Below are positions 6,830 to 15,855 of a DNA stretch of 64,000 nt, piece after piece. The notes beneath the pieces were generated by a model, which saw nothing but the letters and a program-made list of their open reading frames with translations, was not told the DNA's origin and ran no database searches. Position 1 is the stretch's first letter, and every line of letters starts with the position of its first letter. This stretch comes from Bacillota bacterium (GTDB lineage: Bacteria; Bacillota; Clostridia; Peptostreptococcales; Anaerovoracaceae): positions 40,121 through 104,120 of the forward strand of contig JAFYYP010000013.1 in the NCBI GenBank assembly GCA_017557505.1, written 5' to 3'. A program made the translations under genes and the position numbers.

Positions 6830-9800
6830 TTATTCGATGGCCTTCATGGATTCTGCCATGTCGATATTGTCGATCTTGCGGCGCAGCACCAGATTGATCA
6901 GGATAGCGAATACAAACGTGATCACGATCGAATAGACGTAGGACAACGGTGCCAGACGGCAGCCGAAATACATCTGTTTGATCGTCACCTGGGCCATGAC
7001 GTACCGTAGCAGCGCGATACCTGCCGGGATGCCGAACACAGCTGCGATACCGGTCAGGATCAGGTTTTCGCGGAACACGTACTGGTCGGTCTCGTTCTGA
7101 TAGAACCCGAGCACTTTCAATGTGGCGATCTCCCTCTTGCGCTCCGTGATCGAGATGTTCGTCAGATTGTACAAAACGATGAACGCGAGCGCGCCGGAAC
7201 AGATCAGCACGATGATAACGATATAATCCATGGAACTCAGCAGCGACCCGATGGTGCTCCGCAGGTCTGCGGCAAGGGTCACGTCGAGGATATCGTCCGA
7301 GGACAGCAGTTCCGCAGCCGAGCGGTGCAGATCAGCTTCTTCGGGGAAGTTGACGTATGCGTTCTTGTAATCCGGAACAAAACCGAATGCTACCGCAAAC
7401 GTTTCCTCTGTGACGAAAACGTAGTCGTACAGGTAATTGTCGAAGATGCCGGTGACCTTGAGATCCATCTTGCGCAGTTCATCGTCCACCACGGTGATGG
7501 TATCTCCAACTGAGATCTTCAGATCCCTCGCCAGGCGGTAATCCACGACGGTCTCCCCTTTTCCGGGCCAGGCAAGCGCTTCGCCGCCTGTATGGATGTC
7601 GACGAAGTTCTGGAGCGGTTCACGGAACACGACGATATTCGCTTCTTCGGATCCGTCGTGATTCACATCCATCTGAGTGATGGACAGGAACGCTGCGTCT
7701 GTGATCACGTTTTTATACTCTTTACGGAAGTCGTCTTCGCCCTGCGCGTCCAGAGGATCCGCAAAGGTTACGGCACCGTCATAAACGCTGATCTCTTCGT
7801 ACTGATAATCGACGATCTTCGAGATCGTGTCGCGGATGCCGAAACCGGTCAGCAACAGCGCTGTGCATCCTCCGATCCCGACTATCATCATGATCATGCG
7901 CTTCTTGTACAGGAAGATGTTTCGGATCGAGACTTTGCGCAGGAAGTTCAGCCGTTTCCAGATCAGAGGGATCCGTTCGAGCAGCACGCGCTTGCCCGCC
8001 TTCGGCGCCTCGGGACGGATGAGCTGGGCAGCGGGTTCTTTGAGTTCCTTATGGATGACGAACCACGTTGCGCCGAGCGAACACAGGATGTACAGCACCG
8101 TGCAGATGCCGAACATCTTCCAATCGAGCACGAACGCTGCCGGTCTGTCGATCGCGTACATGATGCGGTATACTTTCCAGATCGCCATGGGCATGAACTT
8201 CGAACCGACGAAGAAGCCGACGAAACAGCCGATGAGAGACGCGCTGGACGCGTAGATCAGGTAGCGGCTCGCGATCGCTCCGTCGCCGTAGCCCAACGCT
8301 TTCAGCGTGCCGTCTTCCGTGCGCTGTTCGTCCACCATGCGGGTCATCGTCGTGATGCATACGAGAACAGCCACGAGGAAGAAGAACAGCGGAAAGACCT
8401 TGGCGATGCCCTTGACAATCGCCGTGTCGTTTTCGAGCGCGGCATAGCCGTTGTTCATGTCGCGGCCGAGGACGAACACGTTCGGTTCTTTTAATTCCTC
8501 GAGATCCACTTTCGCGTCGTCGACTTTTTGCTGGCCTTCTGTCAGATCTTCCTCAGCCTGAGCGATGTCCGCCTTTGCGTCGCTGATCTTCTTCTCGGCA
8601 TCGGCAGACTTTGAATAATATTCTCTCAGGCCGTCGGCATATTCTTTCTCGCCGTCTTCGAGTTCTTTTTTACCGTCTTCATATTCTTTCAGACCGTCTT
8701 CATACTCTTTCAGACCGTCCTCGTATTCCCTTTTGCCGTCTTCGTATTTCTGAAAGCCCTCCGCGTAATCCGCTTCGCCGTCTTCGTATTCCGCAAGGCC
8801 GTCGGCATATTCCTTCTCGCCGTCTTCGAGCTTGACCAGCGCATCCTGCAGTTCGACTTCCGCATCGTCGAGTTCGATCTTCGCGTCGTCCAGCTGTTTC
8901 TTTGCGTTTTCGAGTTTTTTCCTCGCGCTGCGCAGCTGACGGTTGGCGGAAGCCTCGGCGTCCGCGTAAGCGGCCTTTCCGGCATCGAGCTGCGCCATAC
9001 CGTCCGCGTAGACGCTTTCTCCATAGGCGATCTGTGCCGTCATGGTCTGTACCTGTGCCGCCGCGTTGTCGTAATCTTCTCCGCTCAGATACGGCAAGCT
9101 CTGCTCGATCTGTTCTTTATAGGCGATGGCCTGGTCGAGCTGCTGGCGGGTTCCCGCGAGCTGCGCCTCGGCGTCTGACAGCTGCTGTGACGCCGCGGAA
9201 AGCTGCGCGTTGGCGTCAGCGCGTCCGGATCTATAGGCTTTCATGCCTTTTTCATATTCCGCCAGACCGTCTTCGTATTCTTTCTTGCCGTCTTCGTATT
9301 TCTGAACGCCGTCGTAATATTCAGCCCAACCGTCGTCGAGTTCTTTGCGCGCGTCGGCCAGTTCCTGTTTCGCGTCATCGAGCTCTTTCCGTCCATCAGC
9401 AAGTTCTGCTTCGGCGTCCTCAAGTTCTTTCTTGGCGTCGTCCAGTTCGACCTTCGCGTCTGCGAGTTCGCTCTCTGCGTCGCGCAGTTCCGCCCAGCCG
9501 TCATCGAGTTCTTTGCGCGCGTCAGCCAGCTCTTTCTTCGCGTCGGCAAGCTGCTTTTCCGCGTCAGCGATCTTCTGTCTGCCGTCCGCGATCTGCTCCC
9601 AGCCGTCGTCGATCTCCGCCTGGGCATCCGCGATCTTTTCGTTCGCTTCATCTTTCAAAGACATGTAGCGGATGTCTCCCCTCTCTTCGAGCAGTTCTTC
9701 CAGACGGTCCTGCGCTGCGTCCGCAGCGTCGTGATACGCGTCGGTACCCATGGCGGGCATATCAGTCAGACGAAGCAGGATCTCAGTATAATAATCGGAA

Positions 9801-10402
9801 TCGAAGGCGCCGGACAGCACGTAGGCAAACCCTGCGATCTTGCCGGAACCGAGGCTTGTCGATCCTCTTTCGAAATTCGCGTAATACGGAGAATTGACCG
9901 TGCCGACGATTTTGAACGTCTTCGTTGTGAACAGGTCGAGCGTATCTTCATCGTTGCTCGATGAGACCGTAAGGGTCTTTCCGACCTGGCCGGGTTTTGC
10001 GTACAATGCGTCCAGAACGACTTCGCCGTCGGATTCCGGCAGACGGCCGGATACGATGTCCAGCCGGTCCATGGCCGGGAGCATCGTATGAAATGCGAGC
10101 ACGTTCTCGCCGCTTTTGTCCATTTCCGCAAGCACGTTAACAGAGACCGAACCCTCCGCGAGGAGCACGTTCGGCTCGTTCTGGAACGCAACGACGTCGC
10201 TGTCGGTCAGTCCCAGTGTGGAAACGAGGCGGAAATCATAGAAAAGCAAGTCCGTCAGATAATCGTCCGCGGTCTTGCGCATTGAATCATGCGTTACGCG
10301 CAGGCCGATGAAAAAACCCACGCCAAGCGCGATGATAGCAAAAATGGATATGTAACGTCCCAGTGTGGAACGGATTGTTCTGACGAGAGAACGGCCGAGC
10401 AT
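6830..10402 (-). CDS. FtsX/MacB-like ABC permease with giant coiled-coil insertion
   Basis: The protein has about 1190 residues. An N-terminal membrane segment (ISIFAIIALGVGFFIGL) is followed by an extracytoplasmic domain. Residues about 250-640 are almost entirely short repeats of the type DG-x2-EYEDG and ADA-x2-EL, predicted as a long coiled coil. Two FtsX-type four-helix blocks follow, near residues 655-800 and 1075-1185, each with the LKALGY/LKVLGF cytoplasmic signature. The family moves lipids, peptides or drugs, or transmits mechanical signals across the membrane. ATG at 10402 lies two bases after the ATPase stop; a GTG at 10411 is the alternative start. The substrate is unknown. Confidence 0.9.
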   Translation of the reverse strand: MLGRSLVRTIRSTLGRYISIFAIIALGVGFFIGLRVTHDSMRKTADDYLTDLLFYDFRLVSTLGLTDSDVVAFQNEPNVLLAEGSVSVNVLAEMDKSGENVLAFHTMLPAMDRLDIVSGRLPESDGEVVLDALYAKPGQVGKTLTVSSSNDEDTLDLFTTKTFKIVGTVNSPYYANFERGSTSLGSGKIAGFAYVLSGAFDSDYYTEILLRLTDMPAMGTDAYHDAADAAQDRLEELLEERGDIRYMSLKDEANEKIADAQAEIDDGWEQIADGRQKIADAEKQLADAKKELADARKELDDGWAELRDAESELADAKVELDDAKKELEDAEAELADGRKELDDAKQELADARKELDDGWAEYYDGVQKYEDGKKEYEDGLAEYEKGMKAYRSGRADANAQLSAASQQLSDAEAQLAGTRQQLDQAIAYKEQIEQSLPYLSGEDYDNAAAQVQTMTAQIAYGESVYADGMAQLDAGKAAYADAEASANRQLRSARKKLENAKKQLDDAKIELDDAEVELQDALVKLEDGEKEYADGLAEYEDGEADYAEGFQKYEDGKREYEDGLKEYEDGLKEYEDGKKELEDGEKEYADGLREYYSKSADAEKKISDAKADIAQAEEDLTEGQQKVDDAKVDLEELKEPNVFVLGRDMNNGYAALENDTAIVKGIAKVFPLFFFLVAVLVCITTMTRMVDEQRTEDGTLKALGYGDGAIASRYLIYASSASLIGCFVGFFVGSKFMPMAIWKVYRIMYAIDRPAAFVLDWKMFGICTVLYILCSLGATWFVIHKELKEPAAQLIRPEAPKAGKRVLLERIPLIWKRLNFLRKVSIRNIFLYKKRMIMMIVGIGGCTALLLTGFGIRDTISKIVDYQYEEISVYDGAVTFADPLDAQGEDDFRKEYKNVITDAAFLSITQMDVNHDGSEEANIVVFREPLQNFVDIHTGGEALAWPGKGETVVDYRLARDLKISVGDTITVVDDELRKMDLKVTGIFDNYLYDYVFVTEETFAVAFGFVPDYKNAYVNFPEEADLHRSAAELLSSDDILDVTLAADLRSTIGSLLSSMDYIVIIVLICSGALAFIVLYNLTNISITERKREIATLKVLGFYQNETDQYVFRENLILTGIAAVFGIPAGIALLRYVMAQVTIKQMYFGCRLAPLSYVYSIVITFVFAILINLVLRRKIDNIDMAESMKAIE

Positions 10403-10404
10403 GG

Positions 10405-11109
10405 CTACCACTCGATGTCTTCGACGGGAACGGGAGATTCGTTCAGATGCTGATCGACGATCGTGCCGCTGTTGACCCGGATCACACGATCCGCCATCGC
10501 GGTCAGCGCGGAATTATGCGTGATGATGATGACGGTCATGCCGGTCTGCCGCGCCGTATCCTGCAGGATCTTCAGGATTGATTTGCCGGTGACGTAGTCC
10601 AGCGCGCCTGTCGGTTCGTCGCAGAGCAGAAGTTTGGGATTTTTGGCAAGCGCGCGGGCGATCGCGACGCGCTGCTGCTCGCCGCCGGACAGCTGCGACG
10701 GAAAATTGTTCGCGCGCTGCGCAAGTCCCACGCGCGCCAGAACTTCGTCCGCGTCGATCGGGTCTTTGCAGATCTGAGCGGCCAGCTCGACGTTTTCGCG
10801 GGCGGTCAGATTCTGGATCAGATTATAGAACTGGAAAACGAAACCGATGTCGTAACGGCGGTAAGAAGTCATCCGCTTCTTGTCGTAGGAAGAGATCTCT
10901 TCGCCGTCGAGGAAGACCTTGCCGGACGTTAAAAGATCCATGCCGCCGAGGATATTCAGAAGCGTCGTTTTACCGGCGCCGGACGGGCCGACGATGATGC
11001 AGATCTCGCCCTTTTCGACCGTAAAACTTGCATTATAAAGCGCGGGGATCTCGACTTCCCCCATATGATAGATCTTGCTGACGTTTTGGAATTCAATGAA
11101 ATGATCCAT
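10405..11109 (-). CDS. ABC transporter ATP-binding protein (MacB/LolD type)
   Basis: The 234-residue ATPase has Walker [13 protein letters not shown], the Q-loop in FVFQFYNLI, signature [15 protein letters not shown], Walker [13 protein letters not shown] and a switch histidine in ITHNS. The sequence type is that of ATPases paired with FtsX-like permeases. It begins three bases after the DUF896 gene and ends next to the coiled-coil permease, so the permease is its evident partner. The final residues (VPVEDIEW) extend past the usual fold. Confidence 0.95.
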   Translation of the reverse strand: MDHFIEFQNVSKIYHMGEVEIPALYNASFTVEKGEICIIVGPSGAGKTTLLNILGGMDLLTSGKVFLDGEEISSYDKKRMTSYRRYDIGFVFQFYNLIQNLTARENVELAAQICKDPIDADEVLARVGLAQRANNFPSQLSGGEQQRVAIARALAKNPKLLLCDEPTGALDYVTGKSILKILQDTARQTGMTVIIITHNSALTAMADRVIRVNSGTIVDQHLNESPVPVEDIEW

Positions 11110-11111
11110 GA

Positions 11112-11330
11112 TCAGTGGTTCTTGTTTTTGCGTTTCTGTTCAGCCAATCTGGGATCGTCCGGGTCAACGACCTCGATGTTGTCGAGCTGCTGACGGAAAC
11201 GGGCGCGGAAATCCTCGAGGAACTTCTCGCGCAGATGCGCCTGCTCGATGCGTTCTTCTTCCGTCAATCCGATCGTTTTCTTTTTATGTGCCAGTTCGTT
11301 GATCCTGGCGATCTCTGCGTCTGTTACCAT
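11112..11330 (-). CDS. DUF896 (YnzC-like) small protein
   Basis: The 72-residue protein matches DUF896: IARINELAHKKKTIGLTEEERIEQ... followed by the conserved pattern LREKFLEDFRARFRQQLDNI. In Bacillus subtilis ynzC sits in the LexA-controlled yneA operon, but its function is not known. I chose ATG at 11330; an upstream in-frame ATG at 11378 would add 16 residues without family support and would translate the repeat fragment described below. It is co-directional with the ABC transporter three bases away. Confidence 0.85.
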   Translation of the reverse strand: MVTDAEIARINELAHKKKTIGLTEEERIEQAHLREKFLEDFRARFRQQLDNIEVVDPDDPRLAEQKRKNKNH

Positions 11331-11343
11331 ATTCCGTACCTGA

Positions 11344-11367
11344 CCTCTTTGGTCGCCACCCCTCGGT
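11344..11367 (-). repeat. 5'-end fragment of the rod-RNA motif
   Basis: Within these bases the minus strand carries a 21-nt stretch that matches the first part of the structured RNAs at 25.4 and 58.2 kb in 20 of 21 positions (starts GAGGGGTGGCG, ends CAAAGAGG). The 3' half needed to close the rod is absent; here GACC-AAAGA-GGTC can fold as a small hairpin. It lies 13 bases before the DUF896 start, in the ribosome-binding region. Confidence 0.7.
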
Positions 11368-11391
11368 TTCTTTAACAATATATTTTAGCAT

Positions 11392-11763
11392 TTATTCAGC
11401 TATGTATAAATACTCTTTTATCTTATTATAGGTCTTCTCTCCTATCCCTTTCACTTCCATGATCTCCTCGACACAGACGAAACCGCCGTACTTTGCCCGA
11501 TAATCCAGAATGGCCTGTGCTTTGACAGGGCCGATGCCTTTGAGCATGCAGAGTTCATCCAATGTCGCGGTATTCAGATCGATACGGTCGTCTTCAGGCG
11601 CGGCCGGCAGAACGGTCTCGATCCTGGCCGGAGGATCTTCGTACAGCACAGGTACCTCTTCTGAAACGGCGCCGCTGCGGTAACTGTTGATGCTTCCTGC
11701 TGCAGCAGCGGCACAGAAAAGGATGAGCGCACTCGTACGTATCTTTGCCCAACTGATATCCAT
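11392..11763 (-). CDS. ComEA-like helix-hairpin-helix DNA-binding protein
   Basis: The 123-residue protein has an N-terminal membrane anchor ([15 protein letters not shown]) and a linker. A C-terminal ComEA helix-hairpin-helix pair begins [20 protein letters not shown] and repeats as [18 protein letters not shown]. ComEA binds incoming DNA on the cell surface during transformation. It is shorter than B. subtilis ComEA (about 205 residues) because the linker domain is reduced. comEB and comEC are not nearby, so a competence role is plausible but unproven. Confidence 0.85.
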   Translation of the reverse strand: MDISWAKIRTSALILFCAAAAAGSINSYRSGAVSEEVPVLYEDPPARIETVLPAAPEDDRIDLNTATLDELCMLKGIGPVKAQAILDYRAKYGGFVCVEEIMEVKGIGEKTYNKIKEYLYIAE

Positions 11764-11811
11764 TGTTGATTCTTTCCGCAGCGCCTATAGATTACCATAT
11801 TTTAACAAAAG

Positions 11812-11835
11812 AAAAAAGACCTTGCGGTCTCTTTT
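11812..11835 (-). terminator. Terminator after the yibE/F gene
   Basis: A short GC stem (GACC/GGTC) with a GCAA loop, extended by A-U pairs, is followed on the minus strand by a six-U run. It lies between the yibE/F stop and the comEA-like gene and ends the obg-yibE/F transcript. Confidence 0.8.
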
Positions 11836-11845
11836 CGAATGATAT

Positions 11846-13294
11846 CTATTCTTTCTTTTCGTCCTTTTCTTCCAGTTGTTTGCCCAGGCCGGTCAGAATG
11901 CTTGTCCGCCTTTCTTTGAGCGCCTCCCCTTCGTAATAATAGCCGTTGAATTCGGAAGCGTCTTTCCTTCCGGGAGTTTTCTGTGAGACGTGCTTTTTCA
12001 GGTTTATGAGGGGGTCTTTCGGGATGATGGACTTGTGTTCGGGTTCGAGGATCGTCACGGGAGCGTTGGGATCGTAGTCGTTGCTCGGATCCTGCAGATT
12101 CTTTTCGAACTTCAGGAAGCTCTTATTCGTATACAGGAAACTGCAGATCAGCGATGTCAGCGGCATGGTCAGCAGGATAGCGGAAGAACCGATGAGCGCC
12201 TGCAGAAGCTCGACGATGATGTTCTCGCGGTTCAGCAGTTCGCGCATAGAACCTGAGTAAGTGATCAGCAGCAGAATTGTGCACAGCGACGAACCGATAT
12301 AGGCCAGTACCAGCGTGTTTGCCATGGTGCCCATGACGTCCCTGCCGATCGTGATGCCGGACTGGTACAGTTCCCTGAACGTCAGATTCGGCGCTCTGTA
12401 GTGCAGTTCGTGAAGCGATGAGGAAATATCCATCGCTACATCCATGACCGCGCCCATCGCGCCGATGACGATCATGCCGAAGATCAGAGACTTCAGGTCG
12501 ATGACGACGCCGCTGTCGAGGTAGCCCAGATAGATCGAGTGTTCGTCGATGATACCGGTCAGGCGGAGCGCATGCTCAAAGATGAGCTCGAGGATCGCCG
12601 CAACAGCAACGCCGAACGTGCAGCCGAGGATCGTCGTCAGCGATTTTTCAGTCGCGCCTGTCGTTATGAGCAGCGTCATGACGATAACGAAGATACAGGT
12701 CAGGCACGTCATGACGTACACGTTATACCCTGCCAGCACGGAAGGTACGAATACCATGAAGACAGCCATGCACGTGAACGCGAGCGAAATGAGGGTATTC
12801 AGGCCCTTGATGTGGCCGAAGAACAGCAGTGCGGCGCAGAACAGCAGCCCGAACCGTATCATGCCGTCAAGACGGTAAAAGCTTGCAAACACCCAATCCG
12901 CCTCGCCTTCCTTCGTGCCGTAATTGTAAAGGATGACTTTATCTCCTACGGACAGAGGCTGGTCCGGATCGAGCGTGTAATTGTCATGGGTCTGCGCGCC
13001 GAGCACTTCCTGTCCCTTAAATTCGCCGGTCAGGATCTTCGCCTTGAAATAGATGCGGTCGTCCTGATATTCCAGGTCATCTGAGATCGAATAGCTGGAC
13101 GATTCTGTATTTTCAATGCTTGTGATGCGCGCTTTCTCCGCGTACATACCGTCCGCATTCAAAATATCCAGGTCCTTCGTGACGATCTTGTTCGCGCAAA
13201 AAATAATAAGAAGCGAGATCACGACCGTGACGACCCATACGACAAAGTTGCGGAATTTTGGAGTTGTTCTGTATCTTTTCTTGAATTCAGCCAT
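11846..13294 (-). CDS. YibE/F-like multipass membrane protein
   Basis: The protein has about 482 residues. One N-terminal helix (VVWVVTVVISLLIIFC) is followed by an extracytoplasmic beta-rich part and six to seven further helices, the layout of the YibE/YibF family (lactococcal members have unknown, possibly export, functions). I start at ATG 13294, which overlaps the upstream stop by eight bases and has AGGA eight bases before it; longer in-frame starts lack a ribosome site. The charged C-terminal tail is cytoplasmic. It is the last gene of the obg operon. Confidence 0.8.
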   Translation of the reverse strand: MAEFKKRYRTTPKFRNFVVWVVTVVISLLIIFCANKIVTKDLDILNADGMYAEKARITSIENTESSSYSISDDLEYQDDRIYFKAKILTGEFKGQEVLGAQTHDNYTLDPDQPLSVGDKVILYNYGTKEGEADWVFASFYRLDGMIRFGLLFCAALLFFGHIKGLNTLISLAFTCMAVFMVFVPSVLAGYNVYVMTCLTCIFVIVMTLLITTGATEKSLTTILGCTFGVAVAAILELIFEHALRLTGIIDEHSIYLGYLDSGVVIDLKSLIFGMIVIGAMGAVMDVAMDISSSLHELHYRAPNLTFRELYQSGITIGRDVMGTMANTLVLAYIGSSLCTILLLITYSGSMRELLNRENIIVELLQALIGSSAILLTMPLTSLICSFLYTNKSFLKFEKNLQDPSNDYDPNAPVTILEPEHKSIIPKDPLINLKKHVSQKTPGRKDASEFNGYYYEGEALKERRTSILTGLGKQLEEKDEKKE

Positions 13295-14006
13295 TCTGAT
13301 GTTCCTGTTCATAATACCGGGACAGCGGCACAAGGGTCTCGCCCCTGCGGGCAAACAGATCCTTGCGGGTCACGCGCAGACTTTCCCTGTCGAACGCGGC
13401 ACCGCTGAACGCGCATAGCGCTTCGAGCAGATTGACCGGGTTGAGCGTCTCGTTCGGCGCGCTGCGCAGCAGCATCGAAACGGTGCTTCCCTCTTCGCTC
13501 TCGCGGATCAGTTCGATGCGGCCGATCCAGTTCTTGACTTCCTTCTCGACCATCTTCTTCGTCTTCTTGTCTTTCTTAAGAATGACGACTCTGTCCTGTA
13601 TTATAAAACCATCAATGTTAAGATTCTGTGAAGCAGGCAAAAAAGCCTCGTAGAGGCTGCTTTCCGTGATGGAGGATGAATTCCTCGACGAGTACGGAAT
13701 CTCGCGGCAAAACGTAAATCTGATGCCTTCCGGGAGGGCCAGATTCATGCGGTCTACCAGGAAATCTGTTTCATAGGGCGTTTCCGTGTCCATTTCGAAA
13801 TAATCCTGTTCCGTTTCGAAACCGAGAGACAGCGGATGAACGATGTTGATCTTTTCGTGCGGGTTGAACCCGTTGGAATACGCAGGCACGATCCCTGCTC
13901 TTTTGATGCAGCGTTTGAACAGCCTCTGCAGGTCGAGATGCGAGATGAACCGCATGTTGCCCTTTTTGTAAAACCCGAACAGGTAGCGGTGGAAACTATT
14001 CTGCAT
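13287..14006 (-). CDS. Radical-SAM-associated DUF2344 protein (TIGR03936)
   Basis: The 239-residue protein matches the DUF2344 family, with FGFYKKGNMRFISHLDLQRLFKR-type N-terminal features (here FYKKGNMRFISHLDLQRLF) and GFNPHEKINIVHPLSLG. The gene always travels with, or is fused to, the B12-binding radical SAM gene that overlaps its start by 11 bases. The pair is suspected to modify an RNA or nucleotide, but the substrate is unknown. Confidence 0.88.
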   Translation of the reverse strand: MQNSFHRYLFGFYKKGNMRFISHLDLQRLFKRCIKRAGIVPAYSNGFNPHEKINIVHPLSLGFETEQDYFEMDTETPYETDFLVDRMNLALPEGIRFTFCREIPYSSRNSSSITESSLYEAFLPASQNLNIDGFIIQDRVVILKKDKKTKKMVEKEVKNWIGRIELIRESEEGSTVSMLLRSAPNETLNPVNLLEALCAFSGAAFDRESLRVTRKDLFARRGETLVPLSRYYEQEHQNG

Positions 14007-15855
14007 AGATCCCTCCCCACCGGCATTCGGTATGCGCGTTGATCCCGCAACCGTTGCAGCCCAGACGGCAATCCGGCGTCGTAACAGCTGCCTGCGCTTT
14101 ATTCCATTCGTCCTTGAAGAATTCCTTCGAGATGCCGCAGTCGATGATCTCCCAGGGCATGGGCATGTCCGGATCGATATCGTTCAAAGCGAAGTACGAT
14201 CCGTCGATGCCGTTTTCAGAAAGGGCCTGTTCCCAGGCATCCTGACGGAATCCCTCCGTCCAGGCATCGAACGCCGCTCCGAGTTCATAAGCGCGCAGCA
14301 GTGCGCCGGAAAGCTCCCTGCCGCCTCTTGCGAACACCGCTTCGAGCATGCTTGCGTAGCTGCCATGATAACGGAAATTGACACCTTTGATCTTTCTCAG
14401 ACGGTCCTTCAGGTAATAGTGTTTTTCTTCGAATTCTTCCGGCGTGTTCTGGCGGACCCACATGAAAGGCGTGTCCGGCTTGGGAACGAAGTTGGATACG
14501 GAAACTGAAACGCTGTAGCGACCTACCTTGCCGCCGTTGTGTTCCTTCGCTTTTTCCATGATGCGGCGCGCGAGGTCGACAATGCCGTCCAGATCCTCGT
14601 ATGTTTCTGTGGGCAGGCCCATCATGAAATACAGTTTCACGGACGTCCATCCCAGCGTGAAAGCCTGCTCGAGCGCTGTAAAGATATGCTCTTCTGTCAC
14701 GTTCTTGTTAATGACGTCGCGCAGTCTCTGCGTGCCGGCTTCGGCGGCGAACGTCAGGCCGGTCTTGCGTACGCCCTGGATCTCGTCCAGAACCTTGAAA
14801 CTGAAGTTGTCCATACGCAGAGACGGCAGGGACAGACTCACCTGATGATCCTTGCAGTAACCCATCAGCTCCGTGACGAGCGGCTCGAATTTCGTATAAT
14901 CCGATGTGGACAGCGACAGGAGCGACAGTTCGCCCTGCCCGCTGTTTTCGAGCTGGGTCTTGGCGATGTCGATCACCTTGTCTTCGCTGCGTTCCCGCAC
15001 GGGCCGGTATACCATACCCGCCTGACAGAAACGGCAGCCTCTCGTGCATCCGCGGAACAGTTCTGCGACGGCTCTGTCGTGCACGACCTCAATGAGAGGA
15101 ACGATGAGTTCTTTCGGAAAATCGACTTTGTCGATGTCATGAACGATCGCTTTCAGAATGCGGTCCGGCGCGCCGTCCCATAGCTTCCGGTAACCGGCAA
15201 AGGCACCGTTTTCATCCGTGACAGGCTCGTAGAACCGAGGAATATAGACACCCTGCAGTTTCGCGATCTCCTTCAGAAAGTCGAGTTTTGTCCGCCCTGT
15301 TTCTTTGCATTCTTTCCGGATGCGGCAGACTTTGGGCAGAAGCTCTTCGCCGTCTCCCGCGAGAATGACGTCCATAAAGTCCGCGATGGGTTCCGCGTTG
15401 AACGCGCAGGGACCGCCGGCGATGACGATGGGATCGTCTTCCGCGCGGTCACAGGAAAGTGCAGGGATACCCGCGAGATCGAGCATGGCCAGAATATTTG
15501 TATAACTGAGTTCATACTGCAGCGTGAAACCGACAAAGTCCATCTCCTTCAGAGGTGTCTTCGTCTCCAGCGTAAACAGAGGAACACCGTTGTCTTTCAT
15601 TGCGGCCATCATATCTCTGGCCGGCGTAAAACAGCGTTCGCAATATGTATGCTCGGTTGTATTCAGAAGATGGTACAGGATGTTCAGCCCGAGATAGGAC
15701 ATGCCGATCTCGTACAGATCGGGAAAGCAGAAAGCAAAGCGCACGGTACCTTCGGCAGGCTCCCGCACAACACTGTGCAGTTCGCCTCCGATATACCGTG
15801 CCGGCTTTTCCACCTTTAGCAGCAGTCTATCCAGTTCGTTCTGAACGCTACTCAT
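13996..15855 (-). CDS. B12-binding-domain radical SAM protein (TIGR03960)
   Basis: The 619-residue protein has an N-terminal cobalamin-binding-like fold (RFAFCFPDLYEIGMSYLGLN) and a radical SAM core with the cluster motif CTRGCRFCQAG near residue 272. A C-terminal part carries several cysteines (CRLGCNGCGINAHTECRWGG), possibly another metal site. It uses S-adenosylmethionine and perhaps cobalamin, so it could be a consumer of the B12 made by the island further on. It overlaps obg by eight bases and the DUF2344 gene by 11. Confidence 0.9.
   Translation of the reverse strand: MSSVQNELDRLLLKVEKPARYIGGELHSVVREPAEGTVRFAFCFPDLYEIGMSYLGLNILYHLLNTTEHTYCERCFTPARDMMAAMKDNGVPLFTLETKTPLKEMDFVGFTLQYELSYTNILAMLDLAGIPALSCDRAEDDPIVIAGGPCAFNAEPIADFMDVILAGDGEELLPKVCRIRKECKETGRTKLDFLKEIAKLQGVYIPRFYEPVTDENGAFAGYRKLWDGAPDRILKAIVHDIDKVDFPKELIVPLIEVVHDRAVAELFRGCTRGCRFCQAGMVYRPVRERSEDKVIDIAKTQLENSGQGELSLLSLSTSDYTKFEPLVTELMGYCKDHQVSLSLPSLRMDNFSFKVLDEIQGVRKTGLTFAAEAGTQRLRDVINKNVTEEHIFTALEQAFTLGWTSVKLYFMMGLPTETYEDLDGIVDLARRIMEKAKEHNGGKVGRYSVSVSVSNFVPKPDTPFMWVRQNTPEEFEEKHYYLKDRLRKIKGVNFRYHGSYASMLEAVFARGGRELSGALLRAYELGAAFDAWTEGFRQDAWEQALSENGIDGSYFALNDIDPDMPMPWEIIDCGISKEFFKDEWNKAQAAVTTPDCRLGCNGCGINAHTECRWGGIYAE

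Noticed and set aside
8600-9660. Clustered near-identical 15-20 base repeats, considered as a CRISPR or satellite array
   Set aside because: Spacing is irregular, there are no unique spacers, and the repeats translate in one frame into the coiled coil of the permease.
11331-11378. An upstream ATG that would lengthen the DUF896 protein by 16 residues
   Set aside because: The added residues would translate the rod-RNA fragment, are not in the family, and the internal ATG has an acceptable ribosome site.
15848-15855. Gene overlaps in the obg operon considered as frameshifts
   Set aside because: Each protein is complete and of normal length; overlaps of 4-20 bases are the ordinary pattern in this window.
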